A DNA stretch of 5,121 nucleotides from Candidatus Poseidoniaceae archaeon (GCA_022425585.1 JAKMFF010000226.1:1-5121); one strand, 5' to 3'; shown: positions 1-5,121, numbered from the stretch's first letter. Numbers and translations are program-made. Notes: generated from the sequence alone by a model not told the origin.

Positions 1-1
1 C

Positions 2-469
2 ATTTACCAGCGCTATTTCCACGGGCCTCGGTTCCAATCTCATGGTGGAATAATACGCGGTGTTGGCGACCAATCTGTACCTGGTGCTGATGGCATCGCG
101 TTAATGAGAAATCAACTCCCAATCACCGAACAATTTCTGGCTGAGGCAGAAGGTGGTAGAGTTCTGCTTGAAGCATTACCAATGCTAATAGAAGCAGGAT
201 TCCAAAACGCAGGTTTTGTTGCTATGGAGTCTGAAGGCTTCTCCTCTCTACCAGTAGGAATCGAGTGGTCTACCACTCTTCGAGTTCCAGAGCGCAATGA
301 GGTGTTACGTATGCGTAGCCTTAGAGTAGGGGTGGAAGAAGCGGGAATTACTGTTCACAATGTAGTCATAATCGGCGATGATGATGCTCCTGTCCTTGCA
401 TTGAAAGGACTGCGACTAAAGAGTATGGCGCCAGTTCCTGAAGGGCAGAGATTCATTCTTGAACGTTAA
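2..469 (+). CDS. C-terminal end of a PKS/PUFA-synthase-type protein: double-hotdog dehydratase domain (partial, 5' end outside window)
   Basis: The reading frame is open from base 2 through the window edge to the TAA at 467-469, giving 155 residues. The ATG at 104 is therefore an internal methionine, not the start. Residues 6-12 read FHGPRFQ, the hallmark of polyketide-synthase dehydratase (PS-DH) domains, in the segment following the first hotdog. Residues 59-71 (LPMLIEAGFQNAG) match the start of the second hotdog helix, where the family usually has P-x-L-x-D-x-x-x-Q/H; here the catalytic Asp position is Glu64, followed by Gln68. The rest (LPVGIEW, then beta-strand-like segments) fits the second hotdog. 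The first-hotdog catalytic His (HxxxGxxxxP) would lie left of the window. Such domains dehydrate a beta-hydroxyacyl chain held on an acyl carrier protein. The stop overlaps the next gene, a phosphopantetheinyl transferase, which supports a carrier-protein-dependent megasynthase. Whether it is PUFA-synthase-like, glycolipid-type or another type I PKS cannot be decided from this tail. A stand-alone DH is possible but less likely. Confidence 0.75.
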   Translation: MYQRYFHGPRFQSHGGIIRGVGDQSVPGADGIALMRNQLPITEQFLAEAEGGRVLLEALPMLIEAGFQNAGFVAMESEGFSSLPVGIEWSTTLRVPERNEVLRMRSLRVGVEEAGITVHNVVIIGDDDAPVLALKGLRLKSMAPVPEGQRFILER

Positions 470-470
470 T

Positions 471-475
471 GGTGA
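471..475 (+). promoter_or_regulatory. Shine-Dalgarno GGTGA that favours the ATG at 481
   Basis: GGTGA sits five bases before the ATG at 481 and matches the core complementary to the usual 3' end of 16S rRNA. The ATG at 469, which overlaps the upstream stop as TAATG, has no such site in front of it. The site therefore points to 481 as the main start of the transferase gene, with termination-reinitiation from the upstream cistron still possible. Confidence 0.5.
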
Positions 476-480
476 CGTTA

Positions 481-1248
481 ATGGCAATAACTTACTCGAT
501 AATTCCAATTTCAGTTGGCGGGGATTCACCAAAATTAGTCTGCATGATGATGCCTATTGGCCATTTAGAGTTATCAGAAGTGGTGCTTGCTAATCATGAT
601 GAAGTTGCTAAATTTGTCACTGAGAAGCGATATATGGAACACCTTGCTGGAAGATATTTATTGCAACTTGCCCTTACTAATTGGGGCATCGATTGTTCCT
701 ATATCGAGGTTAGAAGAAATGAGTTTAGGGCGCCCAGTATTGCTTATCTACCTGGCACTTGGAAAAGAACTCCCCTTCCTTCAATCTCAATTGGCCATTC
801 ATCGGGCTATGCCTTTGTGGCTCTAGTAGAGTCTGGCTGGACTATTGGCATTGATGCAGAGCTAGAAGATCTTGTTATCTCCAAGGGTGTATTTGATATG
901 ATGGCCAAAGGGGAGGAATTAGCCTATCTTAACAACAATCCAAATCAAGCAGTAAGATTGTGGACTAGCAAAGAATCAATCCAAAAATCGGCAAGGCTTG
1001 GGATGAATTTAAATCCGCGCAATATTCGAATTCCAGTTGGAGAAATGAAAAGTAAATTTGCAATTGGAAATTCGATTTTTCAATTGGAAAATTTGTTGTT
1101 TAATGACTTTTTTATCAGTATAAGTTATTGTCTTGGAGATGGTTATGACTCAATTCCAGAAGATAAGTTACTTGAGCAAACTCAGCGTGCAATGTCCGAC
1201 ACAGACGATTGGTCGATAGGCTGTAAAACTACTAGGTCGAATGCCTGA
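481..1248 (+). CDS. 4'-phosphopantetheinyl transferase, Sfp/EntD superfamily
   Basis: This enzyme moves the phosphopantetheine arm of coenzyme A to a serine of a carrier protein, turning apo-ACP into holo-ACP in the cytoplasm. From the ATG at 481 the protein has 255 residues. It shows an R-x7-GRYLL element (50-61), then SISIGHS with His105, GIDAE at 123-127 with the Mg-binding Asp125 and Glu127, and WTSKESIQK at 161-169 with Trp161, Lys164, Glu165 and Lys169. These correspond to SHS, GIDIE and WxxKEAxxK of Sfp, so the active site looks complete. It is somewhat longer than Sfp-type enzymes (about 225 residues), and residues from about 220 on form a polar tail without obvious motifs. The gene lies directly behind the dehydratase-domain gene, in the TAATG arrangement if the alternative ATG at 469 (four more residues) is used, so the two are surely co-transcribed. 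The natural substrate is most likely the ACP domains of that synthase. Its stop touches the convergent stop of the next gene. Confidence 0.9.
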   Translation: MAITYSIIPISVGGDSPKLVCMMMPIGHLELSEVVLANHDEVAKFVTEKRYMEHLAGRYLLQLALTNWGIDCSYIEVRRNEFRAPSIAYLPGTWKRTPLPSISIGHSSGYAFVALVESGWTIGIDAELEDLVISKGVFDMMAKGEELAYLNNNPNQAVRLWTSKESIQKSARLGMNLNPRNIRIPVGEMKSKFAIGNSIFQLENLLFNDFFISISYCLGDGYDSIPEDKLLEQTQRAMSDTDDWSIGCKTTRSNA

Positions 1249-1677
1249 TTATTTCCAAAACATGTAACTTTCCCGGCTTTCTTCCCATGGAAGGTCGAGC
1301 AGTATGCCAATTTCGGTTAAGATAACATAGTTAAACAATAGATATGTCAGATAACTGACAATCAATACTAGCAGGGATGTGTTGACAATTTTTCTTCGCT
1401 CCCTTTTTGCTTGATCTAAGGTACAGATGCCTTTGCCTCGAAAATGGATGACTAGTCCGATGATTACAAATGATAACGCCAACAACAGCATCAATGGCCT
1501 AAACCATCCATAACCGTCACCACCCCAATACAGAGTATCTGATAACGCGGCTGCGGAACTAACACTTGCTAGGCCAAATAATACCAATACGACACTTGGC
1601 AGGCAGCACATAGAAGCAATAATGGCTGAGCCAGAAATCAACTTAATCAGCGATTTCTTTTCTTTCTCATCCGCCAC
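1249..1677 (-). CDS. MerT-like small membrane protein (putative heavy-metal or thiol-reactive ion permease)
   Basis: The protein has 142 residues and three hydrophobic spans, roughly 13-38, 60-80 and 99-120. The first span carries ASMCCLPSVVLVLFGL, with a vicinal Cys24-Cys25 pair, closely resembling the mercuric transporter MerT (AS-x-CCLGPLVL, also Cys24/Cys25). Span 2 starts with RPLML, as MerT has RPIF at the same place. The loop after span 2 has a single Cys85 (GKGICTLDQAK) and a basic stretch (KRERRK), where classical MerT has two cysteines. Known MerT proteins take Hg(II) from periplasmic MerP into the cytoplasm for MerA; neither partner is in this window, so the substrate is an inference and copper or another soft metal is possible. 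The start is GTG at 1677, with GGGGGAG at 1683-1689 as ribosome binding site five bases upstream. The hydrolase gene ends 12 bases upstream on the same strand, which suggests an operon. Confidence 0.55.
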   Translation of the reverse strand: MADEKEKKSLIKLISGSAIIASMCCLPSVVLVLFGLASVSSAAALSDTLYWGGDGYGWFRPLMLLLALSFVIIGLVIHFRGKGICTLDQAKRERRKIVNTSLLVLIVSYLTYLLFNYVILTEIGILLDLPWEESRESYMFWK

Positions 1678-1682
1678 TGCTA

Positions 1683-1689
1683 CTCCCCC
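1683..1689 (-). promoter_or_regulatory. Ribosome binding site GGGGGAG for the MerT-like gene
   Basis: On the minus strand GGGGGAG lies five bases before a GTG codon at 1677, inside the 12-base gap after the hydrolase stop. It supports the GTG as start and translation from a shared transcript. Confidence 0.45.
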
Positions 1690-3336
1690 TTAACAATGAC
1701 TAAAACGACTTTCCGCTAAAGCATTAGGGTATGACTCCAATGGTAATACGGGAGTACCATCAGACCATTCACCCATGAACTCTAGTAGCGGACCTTGAAT
1801 CAAGTGCTGATAAGCAAAGTCTTCGGTATTGAAATCAGCCCGGCTACGAGCTACAACCCAATCTGCTTGGGCATCAACCCGCCGATAAAACGACCAGTCT
1901 GCCAGAGAGTCATGAACCTCGTTAGCCGGAATGTAATGTGTTGCAATCATTCTAGGAAAGCCGTATTTGTCACTTGGAACGTAAATGACCAGTGAATTAT
2001 TTTGGTTGGTTAAGTCAAATAATTGTTGATGGTATGCGCTTTCACATTGTCCAACAGTCATGTCATCTTCGGCTACAACTAAGTGAATTATTGTGTGCTC
2101 TGGTAGTTCAGTAAAATTTGGTTGCCAAAGGTTCTGGCTTGGTCTTGAAGCAGACATTTCGGTGTCCACCACCAATGTTTCACTGCCCCAACTAAATTCT
2201 TGCACCATTTGTAAGGCACTAATTGAGTATGCTCCGCCTAAGCTGTGTCCTCCGATGTACAGATGTTCAGGCATTATGGATAAGTTGCCTAAAACATCAT
2301 CAATTTCCTGACCACGAGTATCATCACCAATTATGGTATTGAGCTTGTTTAATGCAGAATTTATCGAGTACAAACGTGGAACGTGGTGAGGCCAATCAGA
2401 AGTGCCTGCGATATTATTTGGGTCAAAGTCATCACCACCTTCCGGTCTTATGTCGGTGGGGTATTGAATGTAAGCCACGACCATGCCTTTCCCGACAAGT
2501 CGTTCAATCCAATCGGTGTAAGAATCTCTCGAAGGATTGTTAAAGGCATGAAATAAAATTGCCAACGGGACTCCTTCTATTCCAGGGTCTTCGGGCAGTA
2601 TTGGAATTGAAAGGTAAATTGAAAATTCGATATCTTCTTCTGTGTCTCCTTGAATTGCTGTAACATTTTCTGGAAGTTCATACGGATAGATTTCTAGGAC
2701 TTCTAAAAATGGTCCTGGTTCTCCCCCATAGCCAAATATTGGTTTTTCCGGTGGAGATGGTGCCATACCGACTAAGGCTGGAATTCCTGGCATCATTAGC
2801 CAAGCAGCAAGGAATACGGCAAATAAGTGGGAAAGTGAGTAGAAGTTGTCTAATCCTGAGTTTTTAGACTTCGGTAATTTGGGGACACCTCTAGCGATTA
2901 TTGCAGAAGAGAATAGTAGCACTCCGTAGATTGTTGGTAGTAATAGAAAAGCACCTCGAAGGTATCTTAGGTCCATGATTACGAATACTGCATAAGAGCC
3001 GATTATGAAGCCAGAACAAATGATTGCGGCATAAGCAAATCCGGCATTAATGGGTTTATTTTGTTGTCTTCTAACCATTAACCACATACTAGCAGCGAGG
3101 ATTAAACCGGCAAATGTGGTAACTGCGGGGACATTATTACGCAGCACCATAGTCCACTCTAGAGTTCTAATTGCTAGTGGCCAAACAGCGTTTTCCAACG
3201 TATTACCAAGAATTAGCAGATATATCGTTTCAAATAACGCAACTATTACGCCAAATAAAAACAGGAACAACCCCAAAAGAGGCGATTTGGCAAACCTCCT
3301 TATCGCAGAATCTGCTGCATCCGCTGTGTTGTCCAT
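1690..3336 (-). CDS. Membrane-anchored alpha/beta hydrolase (five spans plus extracytoplasmic esterase/lipase-like domain)
   Basis: The 548-residue protein has two parts. Residues 1-190 hold five hydrophobic spans (about 20-44, 71-88, 98-120, 128-147, 168-190). Basic stretches before span 1 (RR at 13-14), after span 2 (RRQQNK) and after span 4 (ARGVPKLPKSK) put the N-terminus inside and the large C-terminal part outside. Residues 205-548 form an alpha/beta hydrolase: a strand followed by LFHAFN (261-266, oxyanion-hole region, like the usual HGF), the nucleophile elbow GGHSLGG with Ser365, an acid after a strand at VVAEDD (Asp424 or Asp425), and the likely catalytic His475 in NEVHDS. The closest family picture is the esterase/dienelactone-hydrolase/PAF-acetylhydrolase-like group; the substrate is not evident. 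The ATG at 3336 has no clear Shine-Dalgarno, so it may have its own leaderless or short-leader transcript. The M28 peptidase gene ends 44 bases upstream; the MerT-like gene follows after 12 bases. Confidence 0.75.
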   Translation of the reverse strand: MDNTADAADSAIRRFAKSPLLGLFLFLFGVIVALFETIYLLILGNTLENAVWPLAIRTLEWTMVLRNNVPAVTTFAGLILAASMWLMVRRQQNKPINAGFAYAAIICSGFIIGSYAVFVIMDLRYLRGAFLLLPTIYGVLLFSSAIIARGVPKLPKSKNSGLDNFYSLSHLFAVFLAAWLMMPGIPALVGMAPSPPEKPIFGYGGEPGPFLEVLEIYPYELPENVTAIQGDTEEDIEFSIYLSIPILPEDPGIEGVPLAILFHAFNNPSRDSYTDWIERLVGKGMVVAYIQYPTDIRPEGGDDFDPNNIAGTSDWPHHVPRLYSINSALNKLNTIIGDDTRGQEIDDVLGNLSIMPEHLYIGGHSLGGAYSISALQMVQEFSWGSETLVVDTEMSASRPSQNLWQPNFTELPEHTIIHLVVAEDDMTVGQCESAYHQQLFDLTNQNNSLVIYVPSDKYGFPRMIATHYIPANEVHDSLADWSFYRRVDAQADWVVARSRADFNTEDFAYQHLIQGPLLEFMGEWSDGTPVLPLESYPNALAESRFSHC

Positions 3337-3360
3337 GGGCTGTGTTTAGTTTTACAGTAG

Positions 3361-3380
3361 AAAAAAGGTTGTAATCAAAA
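3361..3380 (-). terminator. Possible T-rich archaeal terminator after the peptidase gene
   Basis: The 44-base gap between the peptidase stop and the hydrolase start reads, on the minus strand, TTTT just after the stop and then TTTTTT at 3361-3366. Archaeal RNA polymerase often stops at short T runs without a hairpin. The tracts could end or attenuate the peptidase transcript. Both are short, so read-through into the hydrolase gene is equally possible. Confidence 0.3.
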
Positions 3381-4787
3381 TCAAACATTGACATTGCGTA
3401 CTTCTGGTGTTTGGTCAGCGATCATAAACTCAATCAACGCCGCCCACATTACAAATTGAATACTTTTCTCTAATTCTTCTTGCCCGCCAACTTCGGCAAT
3501 CATATTATCAAATGTATCTAGCGGTGAATGGTATGCACTGTAATCCTCATCATAAGCCCCCAAGTGAAATATTGTTTGAGCACCCAGGTCACGGAATGTG
3601 ACATGGTCTGAACGGCCAAATGTATCCTCATGAACATCCATCACCAGATTGTAATGGTCATCCCAGTGTTGGTCGCAACCGGCGCCATATTCACCTTCAA
3701 TTCTCATATCCATTGGAGCATTTAGCACATCACGATGCACATAATCCAAGATGGTAGTAATCGCGACATCTTGCACTTCAGGGTCAATATCTGGTCCCGA
3801 CCAAGCATGGTATGGGAATGGGTCGCCATTGGCTTTTTTTGCCGGATAGGAAATACCCATCATGTCCATATTTATGTAAAAGCGGAGTTCTTTGTCTTGG
3901 GGCAGACAGTAGTCGCAATCATTATTGGCAAATGCGTTTGAACCACGTAATCCTTCTTCCTCACTTGACCACAAAGCGAGGAATGTGTCACATTGTACTT
4001 CAATGTCGATAAATGCCTTGGCATAAAGCATAATTGCAACAGTGCCCGCAGTATTGTCATACGCACCTTCGTATGTACCTCCTCCAGGGGGTCCTCCAGG
4101 TATGGCAACATCCATGTGAGCGCCCATTCCTTGAACACATGAACTGTCTTTACCTCTTTTCCAAGCGATAACATTGAGGCTCTCGGGTTCTGTAATGCTA
4201 AATGTATCGGTAACCCTCATTATGTTGGTTTCATAACCAAGGCCTTCAAAATGCCCATGGAAAAAGGAAGCTGCTCTTTCAAATGCTGGATTTGGTGACC
4301 CCATCCAACGGTTGATGTAGCCGCCACACAGCGTTGAGTCACTACAAACGCTAGTTATGAACTCCATCTTTTCAAACCACTCAGCACCACTAATTATCGG
4401 AGTGCCATTGGTTAATTCCATCTCAAAGGACTCGCCTTTTCCGTTGTCTTCTACAATGGTAATTCTAACATTTTCAGCATAAGGTGTTGGTAGTAATTTC
4501 CCATTCATCTGATTGCCTTCTACCAGTGCATAGCCGTTAGGGATAAGAGTGTCATCGACAAATAACAGCACGTTATTTGGCACCGATATCGCTCGACCTT
4601 CACCAATTAAGAGGAACTCATTCCACTCTCCCGTATTCAATATGGCATTATTTGGCGAGGTGAAATTAATTTGAAAATCGGCAATTTCTTGATCTATTTC
4701 TTTGGCTTGTTCGCCAAAACATCCCGATAGTGTTGCAGTGAACATAAGCAAAACCAAGAATACGCCCTTGACTGAAGATGTCTGCAT
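3381..4787 (-). CDS. Secreted lipoprotein M28-family zinc peptidase (aminopeptidase-like)
   Basis: The product has 468 residues from the ATG at 4787. The frame can be extended to a TTG at 4841, but that adds a polar stretch in front of a good signal sequence, so 4787 is preferred. Residues 1-23 form a signal peptide with a lipobox (TLSGC, Cys23), implying export and lipid anchoring. Residues 24-135 look beta-rich and may be an accessory domain. The catalytic part holds the co-catalytic dizinc set of M28: H-x-D at 224/226, Asp244 in GAYDNTAG, general base Glu276 and ligand Glu277 in WSSEEEGLRGS, Asp308 in INMDMMG and His420 in YHSPLDT, plus RSDH at 392-395 typical of the family. Several cysteines (148, 154, 217, 266, 291, 294, 371) suggest disulfides outside the cell. 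It probably trims amino acids from external peptides. Glycine-rich PGGPPGGG (230-237) sits between the first two metal motifs. There is no clear Shine-Dalgarno (only GGGAAG, four bases upstream). The tRNA-Gly gene lies 73 bases upstream. Confidence 0.9.
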   Translation of the reverse strand: MQTSSVKGVFLVLLMFTATLSGCFGEQAKEIDQEIADFQINFTSPNNAILNTGEWNEFLLIGEGRAISVPNNVLLFVDDTLIPNGYALVEGNQMNGKLLPTPYAENVRITIVEDNGKGESFEMELTNGTPIISGAEWFEKMEFITSVCSDSTLCGGYINRWMGSPNPAFERAASFFHGHFEGLGYETNIMRVTDTFSITEPESLNVIAWKRGKDSSCVQGMGAHMDVAIPGGPPGGGTYEGAYDNTAGTVAIMLYAKAFIDIEVQCDTFLALWSSEEEGLRGSNAFANNDCDYCLPQDKELRFYINMDMMGISYPAKKANGDPFPYHAWSGPDIDPEVQDVAITTILDYVHRDVLNAPMDMRIEGEYGAGCDQHWDDHYNLVMDVHEDTFGRSDHVTFRDLGAQTIFHLGAYDEDYSAYHSPLDTFDNMIAEVGGQEELEKSIQFVMWAALIEFMIADQTPEVRNVNV

Positions 4788-4834
4788 AATCTTCCCTTTC
4801 GCAACTTGCTGATAGGCTTTATTGGTTTTAGTAC

Positions 4835-4859
4835 ACAACAATCACTGTTGTATTGTTGT
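4835..4859. repeat. Inverted repeat with two alternative stems between tRNA-Gly and the peptidase gene
   Basis: ACAACAAT at 4835-4842 is perfectly complementary to ATTGTTGT at 4852-4859 (8 base pairs, 9-base loop). The same left arm can also pair as ACAACA (4835-4840) with TGTTGT (4846-4851), giving a 6-pair stem with a 5-base loop. It starts two bases after the encoded CCA of the tRNA and lies about 48 bases before the peptidase start. It could mark the 3' end of the tRNA transcript or be an operator for the peptidase gene. No long T run follows on the minus strand, so it is not a classic terminator. Confidence 0.4.
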
Positions 4860-4860
4860 T

Positions 4861-4935
4861 TGGTGCGGATAGCGGGAGTCGAACCCACGACATAAGGTTG
4901 GAAACCTCAGATGATAACCACTTCACCATATCCGC
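4861..4935 (-). tRNA. trnG: tRNA-Gly (anticodon TCC), with encoded CCA end
   Basis: The minus strand folds into a complete cloverleaf. The acceptor stem is GCGGATA with TATCCGC (7 pairs). The D stem is GTGA with TCAT, around loop AGTGGTTA. The anticodon stem is TGAGG with CCTTA, around loop TTTCCAA with anticodon TCC, which reads GGA and GGG glycine codons. The variable region has 4 bases, and the T stem is GTGGG with CCCGC around loop TTCGACT. T8 is present. The discriminator is A (complement of 4864), as in archaeal and eukaryotic tRNA-Gly and unlike bacterial T73; C35, C36 and the C2-G71 pair also fit glycine identity. CCA is encoded at 4863-4861. There is no intron. No good TATA box is visible at the expected distance upstream, so the gene may be read from the promoter of the gene to its right, whose stop is 49 bases away. 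Confidence 0.93.
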
Positions 4936-4984
4936 GATAATTCTGCCGAGAAGTATTCACTCTTTGAGTCAATCGGTCACCAAA

Positions 4985-5121
4985 TCATTCGAAACCAGGA
5001 GGCGGTGGCGGCACTTGTCGATCAAGGCCAAATTCAGCACGAATATTTTGTGGTGTGGAATTTTGTCTTGAGATTCTAGCTTTTAGGACACTTTCCGCAT
5101 GTTCTCGTCGCTCCTTATTCC
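4985..5121 (-). CDS. C-terminal end of an unidentified protein with a proline-rich tail (partial, enters from the right edge)
   Basis: A minus-strand frame is open from the right edge (first full codon at 5119) to the TGA at 4985-4987, giving the last 44 residues of a protein. It begins with a charged, probably helical stretch (NKERREHAESVLKARISR) and a linker (QNSTPQNIRAEFGLDRQ), and ends in VPPPPPGFE. No other frame on this strand stays open over this stretch, and the helical, polar character looks protein-like. The family cannot be named from so short a tail. The short PPPPPGF end resembles disordered C-terminal tails that I associate with proteins of marine group II archaea, which is an impression and not a proof. 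It lies in the same direction as the tRNA-Gly gene 49 bases downstream. Confidence 0.6.
   Translation of the reverse strand, partial: NKERREHAESVLKARISRQNSTPQNIRAEFGLDRQVPPPPPGFE

Noticed and set aside
104..469. A 121-residue stand-alone protein starting at the ATG at 104
   Set aside because: The frame is open upstream to the window edge, and the upstream residues carry the FHGPRFQ family motif, so 104 is internal to a longer protein.
587..826. Plus-strand open frame of 79 residues inside the PPTase gene
   Set aside because: It is a frame-shifted shadow; the PPTase frame contains the conserved His105 region here.
3050..3349. Plus-strand open frame of 99 residues
   Set aside because: It lies opposite the membrane part of the alpha/beta hydrolase gene, shows no recognisable motif, and the minus-strand protein has clear spans there.
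3872..4174. Minus-strand open frame of 100 residues
   Set aside because: It is out of frame within the M28 peptidase gene, whose own frame carries catalytic motifs across this stretch.
4788..4841. N-terminal extension of the M28 peptidase to a TTG at 4841
   Set aside because: The extra 18 residues are polar, precede a clear signal peptide and run into the inverted repeat; the ATG at 4787 gives a normal lipoprotein N-terminus.
4861..4935. tRNA gene as an attachment site for an integrated element
   Set aside because: No integrase, no repeated tRNA fragment and no change in gene character on either side in the window.
4853..5071. Plus-strand open frame of 72 residues
   Set aside because: It runs antisense through the tRNA-Gly gene and the end of the right-edge gene; the composition does not look like a protein.
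1..5121. CRISPR array, insertion sequence, rRNA or riboswitch
   Set aside because: No regularly spaced repeats, transposase-like protein, rRNA-like sequence or recognisable aptamer was seen on either strand.

Overview
The window reads as a piece of an archaeal chromosome, most likely a marine planktonic euryarchaeon of the Marine Group II/III (Poseidoniia) type. This is an inference. It rests on a tRNA-Gly with an adenine discriminator (the archaeal/eukaryotic state), a GGTGA-type Shine-Dalgarno site, very tight gene packing, an exported lipobox M28 peptidase and a proline-rich C-terminal tail of a kind I associate with this group. No marker gene settles it. The DNA is AT-leaning, with no sign of insertion sequences, CRISPR or phage.

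Left part, plus strand (1-1248): the 3' end of a large gene entering from the left edge encodes the C-terminal part of a polyketide-synthase-type double-hotdog dehydratase domain (FHGPRFQ motif). Right behind it, in a TAATG overlap, lies a complete Sfp/EntD-superfamily 4'-phosphopantetheinyl transferase with all expected metal and catalytic residues. Together they indicate the end of an operon for a carrier-protein-dependent synthase (PKS- or PUFA-synthase-like) with its own activating enzyme. This is the most remarkable content of the window, because archaea generally lack ACP-dependent fatty acid synthesis.

Middle part, minus strand (1249-4787): three co-oriented genes. In transcription order they are a secreted lipoprotein M28-family zinc peptidase; a protein with five membrane spans and an extracytoplasmic alpha/beta hydrolase domain (Ser365/Asp/His475 triad); and a small three-span MerT-like membrane protein with a vicinal Cys24-Cys25 pair. 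The last gene abuts the PPTase gene tail to tail with zero bases between the stop codons. The hydrolase and the peptidase both act outside the membrane and suggest use of exogenous protein and ester/lipid material. A functional link to the synthase is not shown.

Right part, minus strand (4835-5121): an inverted repeat, then tRNA-Gly(TCC) with an encoded CCA end, then the last 44 codons of a further gene entering from the right edge that ends in VPPPPPGFE. No gap longer than 300 bases lacks a gene.
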